A stretch of DNA of 64,000 bases, taken from Burkholderiaceae bacterium. Lineage in GTDB: Bacteria > Pseudomonadota > Gammaproteobacteria > Burkholderiales > Burkholderiaceae_F. Position 1 is the stretch's first letter. Each line of letters begins with the position of its first letter. The notes below the pieces were generated by a model, which made no database searches, had not been told where the DNA came from, and saw nothing but the letters and a program-made list of their open reading frames with translations. Positions 8,955-16,352 of the stretch are shown here, one piece after another. The stretch is taken from the NCBI GenBank assembly GCA_019236735.1, contig JAFAIM010000060.1:62001-126000 (forward strand), read 5' to 3'. The position numbers and the translations under genes are program-made.

Positions 8955-9839
8955 ATGGGAGCACGCGACCTCGACGACAGCCCGTCCGCGCCCGCGGGCG
9001 GAGGCGACCCGAGCGTGTTCGATTTGAGCGTGCGCGATTTCGAGCGCGTGCGCCGCATCATCCTTGGGCTCGCCGGGATCGACCTGAGCCCGAGCAAGCA
9101 GAACATGGTGTACAGCCGTCTGTCGCGCCGGCTGCGGGCACGCAACGAGGAATCGTTCGAAAGCTACCTGGACCGCCTGGAGAGGGATTCGCGTTTCGCG
9201 CAGGAGGAGCGGCAGGAGTTCGTCAATTCGCTGACGACGAACCTGACGTCGTTCTTCCGTGAGCCACACCACTTTGCGGTGCTGGCTGACTTTTTGCGGC
9301 AGAGTCCCGCCGGTGCGCCGCAACGCATCTGGTGTGCGGCGGCTTCGACGGGCGAGGAACCCTACTCGATCGCGATGACCGCGATCGAGGCGCTCGGCGA
9401 GGATTGCGCGGTGAAAATCCTGGCCACCGACATCGACACCCAGGTGCTCGCCAGCGCCGGCCGTGGCGTCTACGGCGGGCAGGCCACCACCCGGACTTGC
9501 GGCGATCAGCGGCTGCGCCGCTTCTTCCTGCGCGGAACCGGCCCGAACGATGGGATGGTGCGGGTACGCCCGGAAGTGGCGCGCCGGATCGAATTCGCGC
9601 AGCTGAACCTGCAGGAGGCGCAATGGCCGCTGCTGGCGCGTTTTGGCGCGCCGCTCGATGCCGTCTTCTGCCGCAACGTGATGATTTACTTCAACCGGGC
9701 CACGCAGCACGAGGTACTGCGACGGATCGCCGCGGCGCTGCGGCCGGGCGGCCTGCTGTTCGCAGGCCACTCCGAGAACTTCACGGACTGTCGTGAATGG
9801 TTCGCGCTCCGCGGCAGGACCGTCTACGAAAGACTCTGA
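8955..9839 (+). CDS. cheR: Chemotaxis protein methyltransferase CheR
   Basis: 294 aa. The N-terminal helical CheR domain (FERVRRIILGLAGIDLSPSKQ) precedes a SAM-binding methyltransferase fold with AASTGEEPYSIAM (SAM loop), ATDIDTQVLASA and FCRNVMIYF. It methylates glutamates of chemoreceptors using S-adenosylmethionine and so sets adaptation. The stop is followed one base later by the cheD GTG. The last residues (GRTVYERL) match the usual C-terminus, so the gene is complete. Confidence 0.95.
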   Translation: MGARDLDDSPSAPAGGGDPSVFDLSVRDFERVRRIILGLAGIDLSPSKQNMVYSRLSRRLRARNEESFESYLDRLERDSRFAQEERQEFVNSLTTNLTSFFREPHHFAVLADFLRQSPAGAPQRIWCAAASTGEEPYSIAMTAIEALGEDCAVKILATDIDTQVLASAGRGVYGGQATTRTCGDQRLRRFFLRGTGPNDGMVRVRPEVARRIEFAQLNLQEAQWPLLARFGAPLDAVFCRNVMIYFNRATQHEVLRRIAAALRPGGLLFAGHSENFTDCREWFALRGRTVYERL

Positions 9840-9840
9840 C

Positions 9841-10485
9841 GTGCAAGCTCGACGCGCGAAACCGGCGGTTGCGCCGCGCTTATCCGGCGCGAGCGGAGAG
9901 GCACGCACCGTGTATTACGAGCGCGAGTTCGAGCGCAATGCGGTGAAGGTGATGCCGGGCGAATATTTCGTCTCCGCAGACGACATCGTGCTCGCGACGG
10001 TGCTGGGTTCGTGCGTCGCGGCCTGCGTCTGGGACCCGAGCGCGCGAGTCGGCGGAATGAACCACTTCATGCTCCCGGGCGACGGCAGCAGAACGGGCCG
10101 CCATGATTGGATCGGGCTGGCGGGCCGCTATGGCGTGTTCGCGATGGAGCAGCTGATCAACGAACTGATCAAGCGCGGCGCGCGCAAGGCGAACCTGGAA
10201 GCCAAAGTGTTCGGCGGCAGTGCGGTGCTCAAGAATCTGACGGCGCTGAACGTGGGCGAGCGCAATGCCGATTTCGTGCTCGACTTCCTGCGCACGGAAG
10301 GCATTCGCCTGGCCGCGCAGGATCTGCTGGACGTGTGCCCGCGCCGCGTCGTGTTCTTTCCGGCCAGCGGGCGCGCGCTGTGCCGCAAGCTGCCGCAAGC
10401 GGACGCTTCGATCGTCAACGCCGAACAGCAGTACAACGCACGCATCAACACCGCCAAGTCCGGCGGCGACGTCGAACTGTTCTGA
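9841..10485 (+). CDS. cheD: Chemoreceptor glutamine deamidase CheD
   Basis: 214 aa from the GTG at 9841, one base after cheR; the track's 9793 start overlaps cheR. A second GTG at 9910 would give a shorter protein starting at the conserved part. The core has the CheD catalytic Cys and His in TVLGSCVAACVWD and GGMNHFMLP, plus AKVFGGSAVL and RRVVFFPASGRALCRKLP. CheD deamidates specific glutamines of chemoreceptors and can act together with CheY phosphatases of the CheC/X type. No cheC or cheX is seen here; the small CheZ-like gene at the operon head may serve that role. Confidence 0.92.
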   Translation: MQARRAKPAVAPRLSGASGEARTVYYEREFERNAVKVMPGEYFVSADDIVLATVLGSCVAACVWDPSARVGGMNHFMLPGDGSRTGRHDWIGLAGRYGVFAMEQLINELIKRGARKANLEAKVFGGSAVLKNLTALNVGERNADFVLDFLRTEGIRLAAQDLLDVCPRRVVFFPASGRALCRKLPQADASIVNAEQQYNARINTAKSGGDVELF

Positions 10486-10488
10486 GTC

Positions 10489-11562
10489 ATGTCCAAGACG
10501 CGCGTTCTGATCATCGACGATTCGGCACTCGTGCGCAGCCTGCTGGCGGAGATCGTGAACCGGGAGCCGGATCTGGAGGCGGTCGGCGCCGCTCCTGACC
10601 CGTTCGTGGCGCGCGAGATGATTCGCTCGCTGAATCCGGACGTACTGACGCTCGACATCGAGATGCCCAGGATGGACGGTCTGGATTTTCTGGAGCGCCT
10701 GATGCGGCTTCGCCCGACTCCGGTCGTGATGGTCTCGACGCTGACCGAGCGTGGCGCCGAGGTCACGCTAAAAGCGCTCGAGCTCGGTGCGATCGACTTT
10801 GTTCTGAAGCCGCGCCTGGGAATTTCGGCGGGCATGCGGGAGATCGCCGCCGAGATCTGCGAGAAGATCCGCATTGCCTCGAAAGTTCGGCTGAATCGGC
10901 ACCTGCAGCCGAGCTTGCAGCCGGCGCACTCGGGCGAAAAGAGCGCTCTGGCGCGGTACTCACGCGTATCGACCGAGAAGTTGATCGCGATCGGTGCCTC
11001 CACGGGCGGCACCGAGGCGATTCGCGAGGTCATCGGGCGACTCGAGGCAGATTCGCCGGCGGTGCTGATCACGCAGCACATGCCGCCCGGCTTCACGCGC
11101 AGCTTCGCTGCTCGCTTGGATGGCGTGTGCAAGATGCGGGTCGCCGAGGCGGTGCACGGTGAGCGGGCGCTTCCGGGCCACGCCTACGTCGCACCGGGCG
11201 ACCGGCACATGCGGCTGGAACGCTCCGGCGCTGATTACCGGATCGCGCTCGATGACGGCCCACCGGTGAACCGGCACCGACCTTCGGTCGAGGTTCTGTT
11301 CCGCTCGGTCGCCGCCGTGGCCGGGCTGAACGCGCTCGGCGTGATGTTGACCGGAATGGGTCGCGATGGCGCCACCGCAATGCTCGAGATGAAGCATGCC
11401 GGTGCTTTCAACATCGCGCAGGACGAGGCCAGTTGCGTCGTGTTCGGCATGCCGCGCGAAGCAATCGCCGCAGGCGCCGTCGATGAAGTATTGCCGGTCA
11501 CCAAGATCGCCGAACGGCTGCAGTCACGCCTGGCCGAAATCGGCGCAACCCACCGGATCTGA
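10489..11562 (+). CDS. cheB: Chemotaxis protein-glutamate methylesterase CheB
   Basis: 357 aa. The receiver domain ([14 protein letters not shown], Asp in [12 protein letters not shown], Lys in DFVLKPR) is joined by a linker to the methylesterase domain. That domain holds the catalytic Ser in [11 protein letters not shown], His in [12 protein letters not shown] and Asp in [10 protein letters not shown]. It removes methyl groups from receptors when phosphorylated by CheA and completes the adaptation module with CheR and CheD. It is the last gene of the operon; the RNase P RNA gene follows within about 25 bp. Confidence 0.96.
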   Translation: MSKTRVLIIDDSALVRSLLAEIVNREPDLEAVGAAPDPFVAREMIRSLNPDVLTLDIEMPRMDGLDFLERLMRLRPTPVVMVSTLTERGAEVTLKALELGAIDFVLKPRLGISAGMREIAAEICEKIRIASKVRLNRHLQPSLQPAHSGEKSALARYSRVSTEKLIAIGASTGGTEAIREVIGRLEADSPAVLITQHMPPGFTRSFAARLDGVCKMRVAEAVHGERALPGHAYVAPGDRHMRLERSGADYRIALDDGPPVNRHRPSVEVLFRSVAAVAGLNALGVMLTGMGRDGATAMLEMKHAGAFNIAQDEASCVVFGMPREAIAAGAVDEVLPVTKIAERLQSRLAEIGATHRI

Positions 11563-11572
11563 TTTCCTCCTC

Positions 11573-11578
11573 TAAAAT
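11573..11578 (+). promoter_or_regulatory. Probable -10 element of the rnpB promoter
   Basis: TAAAAT lies eight bases upstream of the predicted 5' end of the RNase P RNA, just after the cheB stop. No convincing -35 is visible at the expected distance, so only the -10 is proposed. Confidence 0.4.
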
Positions 11579-11585
11579 CCTCGCT

Positions 11586-11910
11586 GCAAAGTCCGCCGGG
11601 CGGTCGCTGGCAGGTTCGCCTGCGAGAGGAACGTCCGGACTCCGCAGAGCGGCGTAGCAGGTAACACCTGTCCACCGTGAGGTGAGGATCAGAGCAACAG
11701 AGACGAGTCCCCTGCGCCGCGCCTTGCGCTATGCAGGGGGGTGAAACGGGCAATCTCTACGCGGAGCAACACCGAATAGGCAGCCAGCGATCCGGCTCGG
11801 GGAGGCTGCGGGTAGGTGGCTGGAGCCGGCGCGCGAGCGCCGGCCTAGAGGAATGACCGTCACGGCACGGCGACGTGCCGCACAGAATCCGGCGTACAGG
11901 CGGACTTTGC
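11586..11910 (+). ncRNA. rnpB: RNase P RNA, bacterial type A
   Basis: The ends pair exactly: GCAAAGTCCGCC at 11586-11597 and GGCGGACTTTGC at 11899-11910 form the 12-bp P1 helix. Between them are the conserved core blocks GAGGAACGTCCGGACTCC (P4 5' strand region), GGGTGAAACGGG and ACAGAATCCGG (P4 3' strand region), in the right order and spacing for a type A molecule of about 325 nt. This is the catalytic RNA that matures tRNA 5' ends. It is followed directly by TTTTTGC, which may serve in termination. ORFs called across this stretch on either strand are not genes. Confidence 0.95.
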
Positions 11911-12098
11911 TTTTTGCTTGGGGTTTTACTACGCTAATGGCCCAAAAAATCGCGGAGACCCAGTATCCATGCGGGTTCCCAGCCGATGAACTCGTTCGGT
12001 AAAGACGCAAACCCACCGTTCGTCGGAGTTTCATGATTCAGAACGGGTTAAGCCACGATGGGTATCAGTGAACGGCAGGTTCCGCAGGTTTGCTGACG

Positions 12099-12473
12099 AT
12101 GGTGTCACCTGACGTGCAAGATGCGATTAACCGCGCTTTTGCTGTCGCGAAGGATGCGAGACACGCGGTCGTTTCCATCGACCATGTCCTGCTTTCAATG
12201 CTTGCTATTCCAGCCGCAACGCAGCTGCTTGAGGAGCGAGGTGTTGAGCTTGACGCGTTGCGCAGGGAGTTAGAGAACGCGGTCGCGCGGACACCTGTTC
12301 GAGATGAAGACGCGGACGTGAATGGGCCAACGCCCACGACAGCTCTTCAGAGGGCGACACAAGTCGCAATCCTTCGCGCCCAAAAGGAATACCCGCTGCG
12401 GGTGCAGAGAGGAACTCTTCGAATGGAGTCGACAGTTGCTGACCTGCTAGACGCCCTCTTGCGGGCCAGATGA
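12099..12473 (+). CDS. Stand-alone Clp N-terminal-domain protein
   Basis: 124 aa from the ATG at 12099; upstream TTG and CTG codons extend the track ORF. The sequence MVSPDVQDAINRAFAVAKDA followed by HVLLSMLAIPAATQLLEERGVELDALRREL has the double four-helix repeat of the Clp N domain found at the front of ClpA/ClpB/ClpC, where it binds adaptors and substrates. No AAA+ module follows: the frame stops at TGA 12473 and the next recognisable sequence is a transposase remnant. It may be a functional free adaptor-like domain or the truncated head of a clp gene. The DNA here looks less GC-rich than the flanks, which together with the neighbours suggests acquired DNA. Confidence 0.6.
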   Translation: MVSPDVQDAINRAFAVAKDARHAVVSIDHVLLSMLAIPAATQLLEERGVELDALRRELENAVARTPVRDEDADVNGPTPTTALQRATQVAILRAQKEYPLRVQRGTLRMESTVADLLDALLRAR

Positions 12474-12549
12474 GAGAACGCGTCTGAAAAAAGCCAAAGC
12501 TGATCGTTACAGTACGCGAAGTGCCGTTGCCGCAGCAAAAACACCTGAG

Positions 12550-12855
12550 GTGTCCGACACCTTCATCGAGAAATACGTCGCTGTGCCGGAATCGATTCTG
12601 GCCACCGACAGCGGGTCGGCGTATTCGAAGGTCGCCAAGCAGTTCAGGCTGCACCTGCAGGTCAATCACTCCGAGCGACTCGCTGGCCCCGAGCCGGGTC
12701 AGCACCTGAATCTGTCGGAGGGCTTCACGGCTCGCCAGGACCGCTCAGAGCTCTGTATTTACCTGAACCTGGAGCCCAAGTACCTGCTCGATTACGCGGC
12801 GGAGGCCGCGTTTCGCGAGGACCACCGGCGCTTGCCTAGAAGAAGCGCAACGTGA
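12550..12855 (+). pseudogene. Fragment of an IS1595-type (ISXO2-like) transposase
   Basis: This ~100-codon stretch matches the C-terminal half of an ISXO2-type DDE transposase. It has a TDSGSAY segment around a catalytic Asp, then VNHSERL, a GQHLNLSEGF segment carrying the last acidic residue, and a closing AAFREDHRRL. The N-terminal zinc-binding part and the first catalytic Asp are missing, and the start at 12550 is only the first GTG in an open frame that runs back to the Clp-domain gene. No inverted repeats that would bound an intact element are seen. It is a decayed insertion-sequence remnant, unlikely to be active. Confidence 0.6.
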
Positions 12856-12998
12856 ACTCGACGAAGGACGCGTGGCCTCCGAGGTGGTGGATAAACCCCA
12901 TGATTTCAAGCACTTGCCTTTCGCGGGCGTTACCAGGACCATTCGCATCTCCTTACGCGCATCGCTCAGAAAAAGCGCGGGCCGACTCTCCTGGACTC

Positions 12999-13017
12999 TA
13001 TAGCACAGAGTGCTATA
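12999..13017. promoter_or_regulatory. Palindromic operator in front of the toxin-antitoxin pair
   Basis: TATAGCAC-AGA-GTGCTATA is a perfect 8-bp inverted repeat centred 15-33 bp before the toxin GTG. TATAGC and TATACT within it could act as a -10 element. A palindrome at this place is the usual binding site for the HTH antitoxin, giving autorepression. Confidence 0.65.
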
Positions 13018-13031
13018 CTGGTGGAGTTTGA

Positions 13032-13421
13032 GTGGCAAAGAAACGCGTCTTCAAAACACGGTCATTTGCTCGATGGTCCAAAAAGCACCTCGATGACGAG
13101 AAGCTTTGCGAGGCTGCGCGGGAAATCGAAAACGGACAGTTCGAGGCTGACCTGGGTGGCGGAGTCTGTAAGAAGCGCATCGCTCTTGAAGGGAAAGGCA
13201 AGAGCGGTTCGACGAGGGCCTTGGTGGCGCACCAGTGCTCGCACGGAATATTCTTCCTGCTCGGTCGGGATAAGAGCGCTCCCGGCTCAGACTTTGATGA
13301 CGACGAGGTAGAAGCCTCGAAAATCCTCGCAAAGTCACTGAAGAAGGCTAGCAATGAGCGGGTCGACGAAATGATTGGAAACGGCGCGGTTGTGGAGATT
13401 CCGGATGAAAAAGACGACTGA
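13032..13421 (+). CDS. RelE/HigB-family toxin of a toxin-first TA pair
   Basis: 129 aa from the GTG at 13032, preceded by GGTGGAG. The sequence resembles the phage-derived RelE-like group: a basic N-terminus (KKRVFKTRSFARWSKK), a central strand region (CKKRIALEGKGKSGSTRALV) and HGIFFLLGRDK. A helical, acidic C-terminus follows. Proteins of this family are ribosome-dependent mRNA interferases, or relatives whose targets are not defined. The gene overlaps the HTH antitoxin gene by 17 bp, an operator palindrome stands upstream and a terminator downstream, so the two form a closed unit. The toxin-before-antitoxin order is that of higBA. Confidence 0.78.
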   Translation: MAKKRVFKTRSFARWSKKHLDDEKLCEAAREIENGQFEADLGGGVCKKRIALEGKGKSGSTRALVAHQCSHGIFFLLGRDKSAPGSDFDDDEVEASKILAKSLKKASNERVDEMIGNGAVVEIPDEKDD

Positions 13422-13734
13422 CAAAGAGCGGGCCATGCGCGAACTTATGGAAACAGCTGTCGAGCTGAGTTCCTATGGTCTGGTGTCTAGGCCGGACATG
13501 GCCCGCATGCGTGCTCTGTGCGAAGAGCCACCCGTTTACACGCCGAAGCGTGTTATTGCTATTCGAACGAAGGTGGCCAAGACGAGCCAAGCCGTGTTCG
13601 CTACCTTCCTGAACGTGAGCACATCAACCGTTCAGAAGTGGGAATCGCCGAAAGCGAAGAAGCATCCTAGCGGGGCCGCGGCCAAGCTTCTTCAGATTGT
13701 CGAAACGAAGGGGCTGCAGGCACTCATGCTGTGA
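13405..13734 (+). CDS. HigA-like HTH antitoxin
   Basis: 109 aa from the ATG at 13405; the track's 13375 start lies deeper in the toxin gene. The C-terminal half is a Cro/cI-type helix-turn-helix (VAKTSQAVFATFLNVSTSTVQKWE), followed by AAAKLLQIVETKG. The N-terminal half is helical and probably neutralises the toxin. It is expected to repress the operon through the palindrome at 12999-13017. The gene ends 21 bp before a strong stem-loop terminator. Confidence 0.78.
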   Translation: MKKTTDKERAMRELMETAVELSSYGLVSRPDMARMRALCEEPPVYTPKRVIAIRTKVAKTSQAVFATFLNVSTSTVQKWESPKAKKHPSGAAAKLLQIVETKGLQALML

Positions 13735-13754
13735 CGTGACCCTTCGTCGATAAC

Positions 13755-13795
13755 AATGCCCCTGTGAGCCAAGAACCCACAGGGGCATTTTCGTT
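13755..13795 (+). terminator. Rho-independent terminator after the TA pair
   Basis: AATGCCCCTGTG (13755-13766) pairs perfectly with CACAGGGGCATT (13778-13789) across an 11-nt loop and is followed by TTTCGTTT. It closes the toxin-antitoxin operon. The stem is also symmetric enough to work on the other strand. Confidence 0.85.
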
Positions 13796-13939
13796 TCAGG
13801 TGCGAGCTAGAGACCGAGGACTCAAAGTACCAACGTGACCTCTTGGGTGCGTCCTCTCGGTTACTTCGAAATGCCTCGCCTTCCATGGGACCAAGAACCG
13901 AGACAAGTAAGCCCCTGAGTCAAAAGGCCAGCGACCCCG

Positions 13940-14995
13940 ATGAGACTTGCCCGCGCCCTCTTCGCGTTTTCGCTCTTCCTGCTGCTCGTCAGCGCCGGTC
14001 TGGTCATCGCCTGTGCAAATCCGGAATGGGCGCCACCCTCCGTGCCGAACATTTTCTGGATTCACTTCGCCGTAATCGTCAACGTCATTGCCGCCAGCTT
14101 CAAACTCCGGAGGATGTCGAAGGACGCATCCGTCGGGCGCATTCCATCGTTCCGGGAAATCTTCGCCCCTTGGTTGATTGCGACGGGATTTGTCGCGGCC
14201 GGGGTTGCGATACCGAATTGGTCCGGGACGCCCTTCGGCAGCGCGCACATGTCGTCGAGTGGCTCGTCCTTCGGCCGCGTGAGCTGGCATGCCTCTGGAG
14301 GTCACTACTACAAGCAGGAAGGGCATCAGCCAAGCGAGGAAATTTCCAAGGCGGAGTACGACGAGCTCGAAAGGCAGTCGTACTCGGTCTTCGCTCGAGC
14401 CTGGGTCGCCCTTTCTTTTGTTGGCCTCTGCATGTGGCACATCGTCGTGCTGCGGCGCTCGGCGCCTGTGCCGTCTGAGCCTGAAGCAGGAGCGCAAGCG
14501 GTTACGGGTTTCGCGACCGTGTCGGACCAGTCACTCATCTCCGGAAGCGGAAAATCCGGCGCTTTGATTTCCGGACTCTGGCTCCTGGCGCTTTCGTCGA
14601 GCGTCGCCGTGCCATTCATCCAAAGCGCTTCAGGCCGATGCACAGACCTTACGTCCATGCCAGAACCACCGGTGTTCTTTCTCTTGTTTCCTATCGTTTT
14701 CTTTGGAGGCTTTGCACTGTTTGCCAAGCGCTCCCCTTTCTTCGCTCCCTGGCTCGCCCAGATTGTTGATGGTAACTACGGACCGAACACGTATGAGAGC
14801 TTCCTCTTGCGCTTGAAGCCGATGCTGTTGTTCGGCATTGCGTCCGTCGTCGGTGCCGTGTCGATGGCGTTCGCATGTGAACAGACTCTGGCGCAGTTCC
14901 CACGCGCTTGGACGCTTGCCTTCAGCTTGGCGGCCGGCGTCGCCTTCGTGGTCGCACACGTCATCATGTGGGTGCGAAAAGTGCCCGGCGTCTGA
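13940..14995 (+). CDS. Uncharacterised multi-pass membrane protein
   Basis: 351 aa from the ATG at 13940. About seven hydrophobic segments are visible: residues ~6-24, ~38-52, ~73-90, ~153-170, ~210-228, ~245-262 and ~295-345 (two). A hydrophilic stretch rich in Ser/Gly/His (MSSSGSSFGRVSWHASGGHY) lies between the third and fourth and is probably exposed. I recognise no family. It sits between the TA terminator and the pilin operon, with no overlap to either, in a stretch less GC-rich than the core genes. It may be accessory cargo. The reading frame is supported by codon bias and by the long membrane pattern rather than by homology. Confidence 0.6.
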   Translation: MRLARALFAFSLFLLLVSAGLVIACANPEWAPPSVPNIFWIHFAVIVNVIAASFKLRRMSKDASVGRIPSFREIFAPWLIATGFVAAGVAIPNWSGTPFGSAHMSSSGSSFGRVSWHASGGHYYKQEGHQPSEEISKAEYDELERQSYSVFARAWVALSFVGLCMWHIVVLRRSAPVPSEPEAGAQAVTGFATVSDQSLISGSGKSGALISGLWLLALSSSVAVPFIQSASGRCTDLTSMPEPPVFFLLFPIVFFGGFALFAKRSPFFAPWLAQIVDGNYGPNTYESFLLRLKPMLLFGIASVVGAVSMAFACEQTLAQFPRAWTLAFSLAAGVAFVVAHVIMWVRKVPGV

Positions 14996-15260
14996 ATTCC
15001 TGTACCCCTGATCCGCCAATCGGTTGATGCAGTAATCCAAGTCGCCGATCGCTTCGACGCAAATCCGCGTCAGACCCCGCCGACGGAACGATCGGACCAG
15101 GACAAGAACCCGCATTAACGGACCAGGGGCTAATCCGACTCAACCTTTTACGCGGCTTATCTGCCCAATACATCTGCCGATGTCGGATGTAATGGCATGG
15201 TTTGATGACGGAGCGCGAAGAGTGGTTCATCGCGCGAAACCATCGGACGTTGGCGAGCAA

Positions 15261-15300
15261 GGCAGGTTGGCAGCATGGCAGGTTCGCAGCACGGCAGGTT
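15261..15300 (+). repeat. 16-bp tandem repeat overlapping the fimT start
   Basis: GGCAGGTT occurs at 15261, 15277 and 15293, in units GGCAGGTTGGCAGCAT, GGCAGGTTCGCAGCAC and a partial third copy. The fimT ATG (15275) is inside the array and the first unit supplies AGGCAGG as a possible ribosome site. Change in copy number could alter the start region. The 279 bp between the membrane-protein gene and fimT hold nothing else recognisable. Confidence 0.7.
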
Positions 15301-15829
15301 TCTGGTGAATCGCCGGGTGGCAGCGCGACTGCATACACGCGGCGTCACGCTGGTCGAAGCAATGGTGGTGGTCGCCGTGCTGTCGATCCTGACATCCATC
15401 GCGGTGCCCTCGTTCAACACATTCCTTGGGCGCAGCAGCACGCTCGGAGTCGAAAGCGAGTTCGTCAATGCCATCAGCTTCGCCCGCAGCGAGGCGATGC
15501 GCCGTGGGGTGCCGGTCGCCGTGACCGCCAAATCACCGGTGGGGGGTAACGGCTTCGGTCAGGGCTGGTTCATCTGGGTCGACAGCAATGCGAACTCGGT
15601 ATTCGGAACGGGAGACCCGGTTCTGCGCGCCCACGCCGCCTATCCGGCTGACGTGTCGCTCGGCGACGGCAGCGTCACGCAGATCTATTTCAATCAGCAG
15701 GGATATCTCGTCGGCGCTCTGTGGCAGTTGAAAGCCTGCAGCACGAACGCCGCCGGAGCAACCGGCTACCAGATCACCATTACCGCGGGAGGCGTCATCG
15801 ATGTGCAGGATGCGGTCAGCTGCCCGTAG
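15275..15829 (+). CDS. fimT: Type IV pilus minor pilin FimT/GspH
   Basis: 184 aa. The prepilin cleavage site is TRG|VTLVEAMVVV, with Glu at +5 and a following hydrophobic helix (VVVAVLSILTSIAVPSF). The C-terminal domain has the GspH/FimT pattern (FARSEAMRRGVPVAV ... GFGQGWFIWVDSN ... YFNQQGYL). The leader is longer than average (23 residues). It should be cut and methylated by PilD and sit in the pilus-initiating minor pilin complex. It is the first gene of fimT-pilV-pilW-pilX-pilY1-pilE; pilV overlaps its end. Confidence 0.88.
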   Translation: MAGSQHGRFLVNRRVAARLHTRGVTLVEAMVVVAVLSILTSIAVPSFNTFLGRSSTLGVESEFVNAISFARSEAMRRGVPVAVTAKSPVGGNGFGQGWFIWVDSNANSVFGTGDPVLRAHAAYPADVSLGDGSVTQIYFNQQGYLVGALWQLKACSTNAAGATGYQITITAGGVIDVQDAVSCP

Positions 15830-16352
15830 CGGCGCCGGCCACCGCGGGCGCGCTTCGGGCGGCTTCTTTTTGATCGAAGTGCTGGTGTCGATCATCATCA
15901 TCACGATCGGCCTGCTCGGCATGGCCGGCTTGCATGCGGTGGCGATCGCGAAGGGCAACAGCAGCTTGCTCAGATCCAAGGCGACGCAGCTGGGCTATGC
16001 GATGGCCGACCGGATTCGGGTCAATCTGATCGCTTCCAGCGCCGGCGCGTATGCGACTCTGACACCGGGGTCGGGCCTGACCGATCCGGGTTGCATCAAC
16101 ACCGGCTGCACGCCGGCACAGCTTGCGGTGTCCGATTACGTGGAATGGAACACCGAGGTCGCGAGCTCGCTGCCGCAAGGCGCCGGTGTGGTGTGCGTCG
16201 ATAGCACACCGGACGACGGCACCGCGGCTTCGCCGGACTGCGACGGAATTGGAAACGTGCTGGTGGTCAAGGTGTTCTGGACCGAAAAAGCGTCGCAGGG
16301 GCAGACGACGCCGCCCACGTTCGTTTTCTCGACGCCGGTGCGGCCGTCATGA
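15801..16352 (+). CDS. pilV: Type IV pilus minor pilin PilV
   Basis: 183 aa from the ATG at 15801; an ATG at 15810 is an equal alternative. It overlaps fimT by ~29 bp. The cleavage site is SGG|FFLIEVLVSI with Glu at +5, then a hydrophobic helix and the PilV feature GLLGMAGLHAVAI. The remainder contains Cys pairs that could form disulfides (CINTGC, CVDS ... DCDG). PilV works with PilW, PilX and FimT to prime pilus assembly and carry PilY1. The stop overlaps the pilW ATG. Confidence 0.88.
   Translation: MCRMRSAARSGAGHRGRASGGFFLIEVLVSIIIITIGLLGMAGLHAVAIAKGNSSLLRSKATQLGYAMADRIRVNLIASSAGAYATLTPGSGLTDPGCINTGCTPAQLAVSDYVEWNTEVASSLPQGAGVVCVDSTPDDGTAASPDCDGIGNVLVVKVFWTEKASQGQTTPPTFVFSTPVRPS

Noticed and set aside
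11729-12034. Minus-strand ORF across the end of rnpB
   Set aside because: It lies over the RNase P RNA and shows no protein features.
14996-15274. Open frame resembling a secretion ATPase segment (LIRQSVDAVIQVADRF)
   Set aside because: Only about 35 codons, no motif strong enough to name; treated as intergenic.
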